Program-made: the position numbers and the translations under genes
Source of the DNA: MPNP01 sp026710155
GTDB lineage: Bacteria; Pseudomonadota; Alphaproteobacteria; Rhodobacterales; Rhodobacteraceae
Direction of reading: 5' to 3'
DNA: 64,000 nucleotides
NCBI GenBank assembly: GCA_965200885.1
Contig: OZ241737.1
Coordinates: 558,001-622,000, forward strand
The notes under the pieces: generated by a model
Databases searched by the model: none
Told to the model about the DNA's origin: nothing
Seen by the model: the letters and a program-made list of their open reading frames with translations, nothing else
In this document: one piece after another, positions 44,619 to 53,162 of the stretch
How the letters are laid out: each line of letters starts with the position of its first letter
How positions within the stretch are numbered: the stretch's first letter is position 1

Positions 44619-44992
44619 AATATGGCTTTTTTAATGCAATTGCATAACCAGGAATTCTATCGTGATGCAATTTCAGGTTCGGCAAGACAATTCCACCATT
44701 TGGAACCAGGCCTAGATGTTGGAGATACCATCCTTAATTCGGCTTCTCTTCCTGGCTTTATGTGAGAGAAAACATGAATGAATCACCAAATAATAACTTA
44801 TACCATTTCCAAAAAGTAACCATCAATCGATAACTCTAAATCACAATGATTTTCTCACCATGATTTCTACAACAGATTAGCCTGTTTAAGCTCTTAAGAT
44901 GATGATCTTGAGACTGGTATTTCAATCCAATTTTCCAATTCACCATGAGTCTTTACTTTTTGGAAATGTTATTAATTGCCACCGAAGGAATT
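44619..44992. other. Intergenic stretch, no gene recognised
   Basis: About 370 AT-rich bases between truB and the BCCT pseudogene. rpsO was looked for and not found. Nothing else supported. Confidence 0.5.
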
Positions 44993-45955
44993 ATGAAAGG
45001 TCTGCATAGCGGGATGGGGATCGCCGCCAAAGCCATGGTCCTGAACTTTGTGGTATTTACGATCTCAATGTCGAATTTGCAAACAGTATATATTCGGCGG
45101 TAAGGGGTTGGATTGAAGCAACCCTGAGTTGGTATTACATCGCTTGTAGCGATCGTGATATTTCTGGTCTGCATTTACCTGGTGTGTTCCAAATATGGAT
45201 CGATACGCCTGGGAGACGACAATTCCAGACCTGAATTCAGCAACTTTTCATGGTTCGCCATGCTTTTTCTGCTGGAATAGGCGTAGGTATACTTTTTTTT
45301 GGAGTAGCAGAACCAATTTTCTATTTTGATAATTCAGGCGGATTTGGTTATCCGAACAATTCTCATGCGATGTTGCAGGTGCCAATCAACTTGATCAGCA
45401 AAGAGCCGTCTTGGCAAATGCGTACCACCTATTTTCACTGGGGTTTTCACGGATGGGCGGCTTACGTATTTATTGGGCTCTGTTTGGCCTATTTCAGTTT
45501 TAGGAAAAAACTGCCCTTGACACTTTGCTCTGCACTTTAATCCAATCATCGGAGAAAAGATATATGCTCCCATAGGCCATGCCGTAGACCTTTTGGCCAT
45601 ATTCGGGGTAGCAACCTCATTGGGGCTTGGTGTCAATCAGATGGCAACCGGATTGAATGTTCTGTTTGGAGTAGATCCCGGTTTGGAAACACAAATCATA
45701 CTCATTGTCGTAATTTCAATCATTGCAACCTTTTCTGCCGTTTCAGATGGTGGAAACGGAATTCGGATAATTTCAGATGGAACATTTGGCTTTCGGCGGT
45801 GCTACAGGCCTTCTTTCTGTTCTGGGGTCCAACAAAATGGTTGATGGGTTTCTTGATAGCGGGAACTGAGGAGAACATTGACTGGCAAGGTGGCTGGACC
45901 ATCTTCTATTGGGGATGGTGGATTTTATGGGCTCCGTTTGTCAATATTTAGCAAG
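44993..45955 (+). pseudogene. BCCT-family (betaine/choline/carnitine) transporter, multiply frameshifted
   Basis: Starts with ATG 44993 (AAGGAA upstream): MKGLHSGMGIAAKAM, then in other frames SIYSAVRGWIEATLSWYYI, LVCSKYGSIRLGDDNSRPEF, FSAGIGVGILFFGVAEPIFY, TTYFHWGFHGWAAYVFIGL, LPLTLxSALYPIIGEKIYAP and IFYWGWWILWAPFVNI. These are BCCT hallmarks in the right order. Frame changes occur near 45080, 45150, 45539 and 45780, and the last third of a normal (about 500-residue or longer) protein is missing. The carrier is dead. It abuts the 3' end of the polyol ABC ATPase gene. Confidence 0.9.
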
Positions 45956-46017
45956 GGGTATTGCACTGATATATACACTGAAAATGGTGTTTCGGTTTGT
46001 GTCCTATAACCACGAAT

Positions 46018-47046
46018 TTACAGAGCAACTCCCTCGGCATCAAATTGGTGAAGGCGGTGACTGGGGATATGCAACCCTACTTGATCTCCAATATTTGTCA
46101 TATCGTCACCACTTACACTAACGACAATATCAGATATGATTTCGGTGTCTTCAACTGTCGTAAGATATAGCAGACTTTCGCCCCCCAACTGTTCCTTTAC
46201 ACGCACTATCGCATCAATATTACCTTTTCCTTGTGGCAGCAGTTCAAAATCTTCAGGACGACAACCAATGAATTTAGTTGATTCATTTAATTGCAGTTCT
46301 CGAATGCTGTGTCCTGGAACAAACACATTCATCGCTGGCGAACCAATGAATTCAGCCACAAAGCGAGATTTTGGCTTGTGGTAAATTTCCATTGGGGTGC
46401 CGACCTGTTCAATCCAGCCATCGTTAAGTACAACAATCTTGTCAGCCATTGTCATGGCTTCGACTTGATCATGCGTAACATAGACCATCGTTGCATCAAG
46501 TTGCCTGTGCAAACTTTCCAGTTCCACCCGCATCTGAACCCGAAGCTTGGCATCAAGATTTGAGAGGGGTTCGTCAAAAAGGAAGACCTTCGGATTCTTC
46601 ACAATAGCCCTTCCAATGGCAACCCTTTGACGCTGTCCACCAGACAATTGGTTGGGTTTGCGGTCGAGATAATCCTCAAGTTGCAATATGCGTGCAGCTT
46701 CAGCTATCCTTTCGTTGCGCAGTTTTGGATCGAAACCGTTAACCTTCATGCCGAATTCCATGTTTGAGCGGACGGACATGTGGGGATAGAGAGCATAAGA
46801 TTGAAATACCATTGCCAAATCCCGGTCTGCAGGTTCAGAGTCAGTTACTTCTCGACCATCAATCTCAATCCTTCCAGAACTAACCCCCTCTAGCCCAGCA
46901 AGGCATCGGAGAAGTGTCGACTTGCCACAACCCGAAGGACCAACAAAAATAACAAACTCACCATCTTGAATGTCCAGACCAATCCCAAACAATACTTGTA
47001 TATCGCCATAGAACTTGTTGAGTCCTTCGATCTTTATACTGGCCAC
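46018..47046 (-). CDS. Polyol/sugar ABC transporter ATPase (UgpC/MalK type)
   Basis: 342 residues from GTG 47046, which has GGAGG 7 bases upstream; the longer frame to 47124 has no such site. Walker A GPSGCGKST, signature LSGGQRQR, Walker B VFLFDEPLSNLDA, and a C-terminal regulatory OB domain (FIGCRPEDFELLP). This is the MalK/UgpC class that powers group-I carbohydrate importers. It is encoded divergently from the binding protein and permeases at 47349-50465, its evident partners. Confidence 0.88.
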   Translation of the reverse strand: MASIKIEGLNKFYGDIQVLFGIGLDIQDGEFVIFVGPSGCGKSTLLRCLAGLEGVSSGRIEIDGREVTDSEPADRDLAMVFQSYALYPHMSVRSNMEFGMKVNGFDPKLRNERIAEAARILQLEDYLDRKPNQLSGGQRQRVAIGRAIVKNPKVFLFDEPLSNLDAKLRVQMRVELESLHRQLDATMVYVTHDQVEAMTMADKIVVLNDGWIEQVGTPMEIYHKPKSRFVAEFIGSPAMNVFVPGHSIRELQLNESTKFIGCRPEDFELLPQGKGNIDAIVRVKEQLGGESLLYLTTVEDTEIISDIVVSVSGDDMTNIGDQVGLHIPSHRLHQFDAEGVAL

Positions 47047-47348
47047 GTCAACCCCTCCATATTTAACCCTCCTCCGAGCATGACATCTGTTCCTGATCAC
47101 GATCAAATAAACCTTTGGATTCAATGTGAAAATGGCTTTATCATGCCACTGTCACAACATCCTTCACACTAACTTAACAGGTGGAAATAATGGTAGTCAA
47201 AAAGCCCTTTCCAGTCAAGATCAAATTTTAATCTCATCAATGATTGACTCAAATGCCATAATGGGTATAAAGTTCTAAATTCTCGAACCGGATATCTGTA
47301 ATGCTGTTCAAAACAGTATTCATTAACAATATTTAGGAGATTTTTCTT
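47047..47348. other. Divergent promoter region of the polyol locus
   Basis: 302 bases between the leftward ATPase gene and rightward binding-protein gene. It must carry both promoters; AGGAG lies 9 bases before the binding-protein start codon. No clear operator palindrome or regulator gene was identified at the locus. Confidence 0.5.
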
Positions 47349-48692
47349 ATGAAAATGTTACGAAATATAAGTTGCTTGACGATTTTACTCAGTTTTTTTG
47401 GGACCATTGCGTTTGCTTCTGGGATGGTTTGGAGTCTTAAGGAAGCTGCCAAACCGTATGAAGGCACCACCGTAGATGTCGTCTTTCTACTTCGGCCTGG
47501 ATACGAGGCTATCGAGGCCATGTTGCCTGCCTTTGAGGAAGAGACAGGAATTTCAATCAATATTATCAAGCATCCCTATGAAAACGCTTTGGGCGAACAA
47601 GTTCGAGATTTTGTTGCGGGAGGAGATCTGGACATAGCTCTCATTGATCTCGTATGGATAGGCAATTTTGCCGAAAACGAATGGATTGTGCCGTTGGCAG
47701 ACGTTCAGGCAAAGTTTCCTGATATTGTCGATCCTGATCTTGATATTGACGACTTCTTCCCTCTCGTACTCAACGCATTCGGCGGTTGGAACGATGTCGT
47801 GTATGGATTGCCCTTTGACAATTATTCCGGTCTTCTGTTCTACAATCGCTGTACCCTAGAAGAATCAGGTTTTGACACCCCCCCCCAGACTTGGGAAGAG
47901 CTCAAGGATGTCTACGGCCCCGCCCTTACCGGTGATGGCAAATATGCTTTTGCACTCCAGTCAAAGCGCAATGAGACCCAGTCAGCGGACAGTTTTGCAA
48001 GAATGCTCTGGCCATTTGGTGGTTCGTTTCTGGATGCCGATTTCAGATCAAACCTGAATAGTGCCGAGAGTCAGGCAGGACTAAAATTTCGTCAAGATTT
48101 GATGCAGTATATGCCCGATGGCATCGTTGCCTATGATCACGCTGAAACAGTCAACGCCTTCAGCCAGGGTGATGTGGCAATGATTACTGAATGGTCGGCA
48201 TTCTACTCAACGGTTGTTTCACCGGATACATCCAAAGTAGCTGATTGCGTCGAGATTGCACCTGAACCCAAGGGTCCAGCTGGTCGAAAACCTGCCCTGG
48301 GCGGTTTTTCGCTCGCGGTTGCCAGTCAGGCCGATGAAGCAGAGCAGGCAGCAGCCTACCTGTTTATTCAATGGGCCACATCCAAAGCCAATGCACGTGA
48401 ATATCTGGAGCGCGGTGGTGTACCAGCTCGTCAATCAGTCTATATGCAGGACGGTCTTGAGGACTTCAAGTTCGTACCGGCACTGGTCGAATCCTGGCAG
48501 GACGGTGTTCCTGAATTCCGTCCTCGCTTTGCAGAATGGCCTGAGATCACCGAGATTGTACAGGAGTGGGGAACAAAAATAATGCTCGGAGAAGTTACCA
48601 CTGAAGAAGGTGCACAGGAGATCGGGACGCGCATGGAAGACGTGCTTGAAGCCGCTGGATATTATTCGGGCGACAAGCCCTTGGCTCAATAA
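47349..48692 (+). CDS. Extracellular solute-binding protein, family 1 (polyol/sugar)
   Basis: 447 residues with a signal peptide (MKMLRN, hydrophobic ISCLTILLSFFGTIAFA). The mature protein matches family 1 binding proteins: FEEETGISINIIKHPYENAL, VYGLPFDNYSGLLFYN and the TWEELKD segment. AIALTW-like hinge region appears as GDVAMITEWSAFY. This group binds polyols or disaccharides. A strong hairpin follows the gene. The neighbouring xylitol-type dehydrogenase and pentulose-type kinase suggest a polyol as ligand. Confidence 0.88.
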   Translation: MKMLRNISCLTILLSFFGTIAFASGMVWSLKEAAKPYEGTTVDVVFLLRPGYEAIEAMLPAFEEETGISINIIKHPYENALGEQVRDFVAGGDLDIALIDLVWIGNFAENEWIVPLADVQAKFPDIVDPDLDIDDFFPLVLNAFGGWNDVVYGLPFDNYSGLLFYNRCTLEESGFDTPPQTWEELKDVYGPALTGDGKYAFALQSKRNETQSADSFARMLWPFGGSFLDADFRSNLNSAESQAGLKFRQDLMQYMPDGIVAYDHAETVNAFSQGDVAMITEWSAFYSTVVSPDTSKVADCVEIAPEPKGPAGRKPALGGFSLAVASQADEAEQAAAYLFIQWATSKANAREYLERGGVPARQSVYMQDGLEDFKFVPALVESWQDGVPEFRPRFAEWPEITEIVQEWGTKIMLGEVTTEEGAQEIGTRMEDVLEAAGYYSGDKPLAQ

Positions 48693-48717
48693 ACCAAAAG
48701 AGGCTTCCACATGGTTG

Positions 48718-48741
48718 AGGGCGTCGTGAGGACGCCCTTTG
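48718..48741 (+). terminator. Terminator/attenuator between binding-protein and permease genes
   Basis: An 8-bp stem AGGGCGTC / GACGCCCT (48718-48725, 48731-48738) with a 5-base loop is followed by TTT. As in the operon at 10136-17691 it sits right after the binding-protein gene and likely lowers transcription of the permeases. Confidence 0.7.
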
Positions 48742-48776
48742 CCTTCCCTTCTTGTGTGGATCATTGAAAGCACAAC

Positions 48777-49643
48777 ATGTACAGGCAAGTACCCCGCAAA
48801 ACTATTTTTACCTTTATCGGCCCGGCTGTGATTGGATTGGCAATGGTTGGTATAGCCCCGTTGCTATATGCCGTTTGGACTTCCTTGCATTTCTACAATT
48901 TAACCAAGCTTAAGCGTGTTGAGTTTATCGGTCTGGAAAATTACTGGAAAGTCCTGACGGATGAGGTTTTCTGGCAAGCGATGGGGCGAACCTTTTTCCT
49001 TTTGGGTACTGCCTTGCCCTTGCAAATTGCCTTGGGACTCATCATCGCCCTGGTATTGCACCAGCCCGGATTGACAATGCTCAAAACACTCGGGCGCCTG
49101 AGTCTCGTGTTGCCCATGGCCACCACCTATGCCGTTGTCGGCCTATTGGGACAAGTCATGTTTAATCAAAAATTCGGTGTTGTGAACCAGCTTTTGGGAG
49201 GTGCCAATATAAATTGGATTGGCGATCCCAACAACGCTTTCTTCATGATCATCTTCTGGGATGTCTGGCAGTGGACACCATTCGTGGCTCTTGTCTTGCT
49301 GGCCGGTCTGACAATGGTTCCAATTGAGATTGAAGAGGCCGCACGATTGGAAACCAAGTCCAATTGGATATTGCTTCGATTCGTCCAGTTGCCATTTCTG
49401 GTTCCGGGACTGGTAGCTGTACTGATTCTGCGTACGGCGGATACTCTCAAGCTATTTGATATGGTTTTCACCCTGACAAGAGGTGGACCTGGGTCCTCCA
49501 CCGAGTTTATATCGCTGATGATTCAACGCGTGGGTTTCCGTGGTTTTGATCAGGGGCTGGCTTCGGCCCAAGCCATTATTCTGCTTATTATCACCATTGT
49601 TCTGGCACAATTATACATTCGTGTCTTCTACAAGGAAGTCTAA
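48777..49643 (+). CDS. Sugar/polyol ABC permease 1 (MalF/UgpA-like)
   Basis: 288 residues, six membrane helices. The coupling loop EIEEAARLETKSNWILLRFVQLP (given in part; EAA motif, about residue 184) contacts the ATPase. LTRGGPGSSTEFISLMIQR near the C-terminus is typical of MalF/UgpA-type permeases. ATG 48777. Works with the adjacent second permease as a heterodimer. Confidence 0.9.
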   Translation: MYRQVPRKTIFTFIGPAVIGLAMVGIAPLLYAVWTSLHFYNLTKLKRVEFIGLENYWKVLTDEVFWQAMGRTFFLLGTALPLQIALGLIIALVLHQPGLTMLKTLGRLSLVLPMATTYAVVGLLGQVMFNQKFGVVNQLLGGANINWIGDPNNAFFMIIFWDVWQWTPFVALVLLAGLTMVPIEIEEAARLETKSNWILLRFVQLPFLVPGLVAVLILRTADTLKLFDMVFTLTRGGPGSSTEFISLMIQRVGFRGFDQGLASAQAIILLIITIVLAQLYIRVFYKEV

Positions 49644-49646
49644 GCC

Positions 49647-50465
49647 ATGAATTCCACACGTGCCCTCTGGCCTCAAATTATCCTTCTTGTGGTAATAATC
49701 ACGGTTTGCGTATTTCCCTTTTATTGGATGGTTACAACATCCCTGAAAACGCAAATCGTGGCGCTTGAAGCGCCACCAGTCTGGCTCTTTGAACCTACAT
49801 TAACCAACTATTTCGAAGCACTGTTCGAAGATGGTGTCTTGCAGACCCTGACAAACTCGTTGATCATCGCCATCTCCACAACAATATTGTCACTTATCCT
49901 TGGTGTGCCTGCAGCCTTTGCCTTGGCCCGTTTTGAATTTCGAGGCAAGAAGGACCTTTGGTTCTGGTTTATAACCAACCGCATGGTCTCTCCCATCGTA
50001 CTGGCACTACCCTTTTTTCTGATTGCCCGCAACCTCGGTCTACTGGACAGGCATGTCACACTTGTACTGATATATCTGACATTCAATCTGCCAATCGTGA
50101 TCTGGATCGTGACCGACCAGTTTCGAGGCATTCCTTACGACCTGGATGAGGCTGCACGTCTGGAAGGAGCCTCCCAGATTACGATTATGCTCAAGATTTG
50201 CCTCCCACTCGCGATGCCGGGTGTTGCGGTCTCTGCCATATTTTCTTTCATCTTTTCGTGGAACGAACTGATGTATGGCTTGATCTTGACTCGGAACGAT
50301 GCCAAAACGGCTCCCGCAATGGCTGTGAGTTTCATGGAAGGATATAATCTTCCCTACGGCAAAATCATGGCCACCTCAACCTTGATCGTAATACCGGTGC
50401 TGATTTTTGCACTTATTGCGTCCAAGCAATTGGTACGAGGTCTAACAATGGGAGCAGTCAAGTGA
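49647..50465 (+). CDS. Sugar/polyol ABC permease 2 (MalG/UgpE-like)
   Basis: 272 residues, six membrane helices. The EAA coupling loop reads DLDEAARLEGASQITIML and the region FSFIFSWNELMYGLILT is usual for MalG-type permeases. Starts 3 bases after the first permease stop codon. C-terminus KQLVRGLTMGAVK is a classic family ending. Confidence 0.92.
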   Translation: MNSTRALWPQIILLVVIITVCVFPFYWMVTTSLKTQIVALEAPPVWLFEPTLTNYFEALFEDGVLQTLTNSLIIAISTTILSLILGVPAAFALARFEFRGKKDLWFWFITNRMVSPIVLALPFFLIARNLGLLDRHVTLVLIYLTFNLPIVIWIVTDQFRGIPYDLDEAARLEGASQITIMLKICLPLAMPGVAVSAIFSFIFSWNELMYGLILTRNDAKTAPAMAVSFMEGYNLPYGKIMATSTLIVIPVLIFALIASKQLVRGLTMGAVK

Positions 50466-50651
50466 ATGTCAGATTGTTCATGCCCATTTCGAAAATCAAT
50501 GTTAGGAATACCAAATAGGAAGTGTAATTCGAGATTTTTCAACCTTGGGAAGGTAGTTGTTTAAGCATATTCTCTAGTCACAACTGACAGAAAAGGAAAT
50601 GGATAAGTATTCTGATGGAAGAAACTAAGACATGGTGGAAAGGGAGGAGAC

Positions 50652-51698
50652 ATGATGGCCAAGGCGCTGGTTTTGGAGAAAAGGCAAAAGCTCGCACTGA
50701 GGGAAATTGATCTACCCGACGTACTCGGCCCAACTGATGTACGCATTGCGATTGGCACTGTAGGTATTTGTGGTAGTGATGTTCATTATTTAGTCCACGG
50801 TAAGATTGGGCCTTTTGTACTTAAGGAACCCATGGTATTGGGGCATGAGGCCTCTGGGGTGGTAACCGCAATAGGAAGCGAAGTAACCAACCTTGCTGTT
50901 GGTGATCGTGTATGCATGGAACCTGGTATTCCAAATTTATCTTCAAAGGCATCCAAACTAGGCGCTTACAATGTAGATCCCGAGGTGCGTTTTTGGGCTA
51001 CTCCGCCAGATCATGGTTGTTTGACTCCCACAGTCATTCATCCTGCAGCTTACACCTACCGTCTGCCAAAGAATGTAAGTCTTGCCGAAGGAGCGATGGT
51101 CGAGCCCTTTGCCGTAGGTATGCAAGCCGTAGCAAGAGCCAAGATCAAGCCGGGTGATGTGGCGTTGGTCACAGGTGCTGGCCCTATTGGTATTATGTGT
51201 GCCCTCGCTGCACTTGCCGGGGGGTGTGCCAAGGTCTTTATCACTGATCTTGTAAAGGAAAAACTCGACATTGCTGCACAGTACGATAATGTTGAACCAA
51301 TCCTGGTCCCTGGCGCAGACCCCACCCAAGTCCTGCGAGAGGCCACCGAAGACTGGGGGGCTGATGTTGCTTTTGAATGCGCCGGGGCTGCTGCTTCCGT
51401 ACAAAGCGTTCTGGAAGCAGTTGCTCCTTCGGGTTGTGTGGTTTTTGTCGGTATGCATGTAGCGCCCGTACAGGTAGATCTTGCATTGGCACTATCAAAG
51501 GAAATAAGGATGGAAACTGTCTTTCGGTATGCCAACATGTATGACCGGGCAATTGCACTTATCGGCTCAGGAAAAGTGGATCTAAAACCGTTGATCTGTG
51601 CAACATATTCCTTTGAAGATAGTATTCCTGCTTTCAATCGTGCGGTGGAAGCCCGCCCACAGGATATCAAAATTCAAATAAAGGTTGGAGAGGCATGA
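50652..51698 (+). CDS. Xylitol-type NAD-dependent polyol dehydrogenase (zinc MDR family)
   Basis: 348 residues. Catalytic zinc ligands in GICGSDVHY and GHEASG, Rossmann motif VTGAGPIGIMCA (about 176). The structural-zinc cysteines of most such enzymes are lacking: the loop reads EPGIPNLSSKASKLGAYN with no Cys, as in the xylitol/D-arabitol dehydrogenase subgroup, followed by FWATPPDHGCLTPTVIHPAA (in part). Oxidises a polyol to a ketose. GGAGG lies upstream of ATG 50652. The next gene's start overlaps its stop by 4 bases. Confidence 0.84.
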   Translation: MMAKALVLEKRQKLALREIDLPDVLGPTDVRIAIGTVGICGSDVHYLVHGKIGPFVLKEPMVLGHEASGVVTAIGSEVTNLAVGDRVCMEPGIPNLSSKASKLGAYNVDPEVRFWATPPDHGCLTPTVIHPAAYTYRLPKNVSLAEGAMVEPFAVGMQAVARAKIKPGDVALVTGAGPIGIMCALAALAGGCAKVFITDLVKEKLDIAAQYDNVEPILVPGADPTQVLREATEDWGADVAFECAGAAASVQSVLEAVAPSGCVVFVGMHVAPVQVDLALALSKEIRMETVFRYANMYDRAIALIGSGKVDLKPLICATYSFEDSIPAFNRAVEARPQDIKIQIKVGEA

Positions 51699-52249
51699 AT
51701 CGAACCGAGCAAATTCTTGACGAGTTACGTTCTGCCTTATCCCCGGAAGTAATTGCACAGATACCCGATTTTGCACAGGCGATTCTTCAATCTGGGCAAA
51801 TTTGTTCATATGGTGTTGGGCGCGAGGGCTTGATGATAAAGGCTCTTGTAATGCGGCTTTACCACCTCGGCCTTGATGCTCATGTGGTGGGGGACATGAC
51901 CGCGCCCCGTTTGGGCATGAATGACCTGCTCATAATCAGTGCAGGTCCGGGCAATTTCTCCACCGTGTCTGCCTTGGTTGGCGTTGCACGCAAAGCAGGT
52001 TCAAAAATAGCATGCATTACTTCCGAACCTGATGGTCCGGTCCCACTTTCGGCAGATATGGTAATTAACCTTCCTGCACAAACCATGGCCACCACAAAGA
52101 AAGGAAATGTGGTCACATCAATCCTGCCAATGGGGTCGCTTTACGAGGTGATGATGTTCCTTTTTTTTGAATTACTGGTACTCGAAATAAAGGATATTCT
52201 TGGTGTTTCATATGATGACATGTCCACCAGACACACAAATCTGGAATGA
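51695..52249 (+). CDS. 6-phospho-3-hexuloisomerase-like SIS protein
   Basis: 184 residues, one SIS domain. GQICSYGVGREGLMIKALVMRLYHLG (given in part), DLLIISAGPGNFSTVSALV and KIACITSEPDGPVPLSADMVINLP fit the 3-hexuloisomerase (HxlB/PHI) family, which converts 3-keto-hexose 6-phosphate to fructose 6-phosphate. Its usual partner in formaldehyde fixation, hexulose-6-phosphate synthase, is not in the window. Here it is coupled to a polyol dehydrogenase (ATGA overlap) and an SDR, so it may act on a 3-ketose phosphate from a polyol. Function in this setting is inference. Confidence 0.78.
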   Translation: MNRTEQILDELRSALSPEVIAQIPDFAQAILQSGQICSYGVGREGLMIKALVMRLYHLGLDAHVVGDMTAPRLGMNDLLIISAGPGNFSTVSALVGVARKAGSKIACITSEPDGPVPLSADMVINLPAQTMATTKKGNVVTSILPMGSLYEVMMFLFFELLVLEIKDILGVSYDDMSTRHTNLE

Positions 52250-52252
52250 GTT

Positions 52253-53005
52253 ATGGGGTGGGTAGACAGGTTCTCATTAGCTGGAAAGGTCGCTCTGGTG
52301 ACCGGCGCCTCATCTGGTATTGGAGCAGAGATCTCAAGGGTATTTACCGAGGCTGATGCAAAAGTCATCGCAACTGGCCAATCGATAGAACGTTTGAACA
52401 AGCTGAAAGAAGAGATTGGGTGCGAGATTTTCACTGCCAATATCGCCAGCTCAGAGGGTTGTGAACAACTTATTTCAAAGGTGAACACATCGAACCGACA
52501 GATTGACATCTTGGTAAATTCTGCTGGGGTGGCTTTGGTCGGTCCGGTACTTGATTATTCTGTCGAGGACTGGGACCGTACAATGGCTATCAACCTGCGT
52601 GCCCCCTTTCTTTTGGCCAAAGGTCTGGCCCCGGGAATGATTGCGGCCAAGGCTGGTAAAATCATCAATATCTCATCCCAAACGGGTGTAATCGCACTGG
52701 AAGATCATGTTGCCTATGCCACTTCGAAAGGGGGGCTGAACGCACTCACCAAGTCCCTTATGGTTGAATTTGCGCCTCATAACATTCAGGTAAACGCCAT
52801 CTGTCCTACAGTGGTGATGACCGAAATGGGCAGGAAGGTTTGGAGTTCTTTGGAAAAATCAGCTCCAATGATCGCCGCCACTCCTTTGGGCCGTTTTGGT
52901 GAACCGGTTGAAGTTGCTGATATGGCGCTCTATCTCGCATCACCTGCATCGGATCTGGTTAACGGTTCAATAATGATGATTGAAGGGGGTTATTCAAGTG
53001 TATAG
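52253..53005 (+). CDS. SDR-family NAD(P) oxidoreductase
   Basis: 250 residues. Cofactor loop TGASSGIG (17-24), NSAG, and the catalytic S142, Y155 and K159 (YATSK) are all present. C-terminal LVNGSIMMIEGGYSSV is standard. Similar to gluconate 5-dehydrogenase or polyol (threitol/arabitol) dehydrogenases. Three bases after the SIS gene, so part of the polyol operon. Exact substrate not decided. Confidence 0.85.
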   Translation: MGWVDRFSLAGKVALVTGASSGIGAEISRVFTEADAKVIATGQSIERLNKLKEEIGCEIFTANIASSEGCEQLISKVNTSNRQIDILVNSAGVALVGPVLDYSVEDWDRTMAINLRAPFLLAKGLAPGMIAAKAGKIINISSQTGVIALEDHVAYATSKGGLNALTKSLMVEFAPHNIQVNAICPTVVMTEMGRKVWSSLEKSAPMIAATPLGRFGEPVEVADMALYLASPASDLVNGSIMMIEGGYSSV

Positions 53006-53162
53006 CTGTTCTGGTATTCAAGCATCATCATGAGCTTGTGTGAAATTTAAAACCAATGATGACTGATTGAACCAACAGAGATTTATCCAGAATGTTTTCC
53101 TGGGTAATAAACAAAAACCTGGTCATTCTCCAAAATTTCGAGGTTGAGCATCTCATCTGGCA

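Noticed and set aside
44582..44992. rpsO expected after truB
   Set aside because: No S15-like peptide was found in any frame of this interval.
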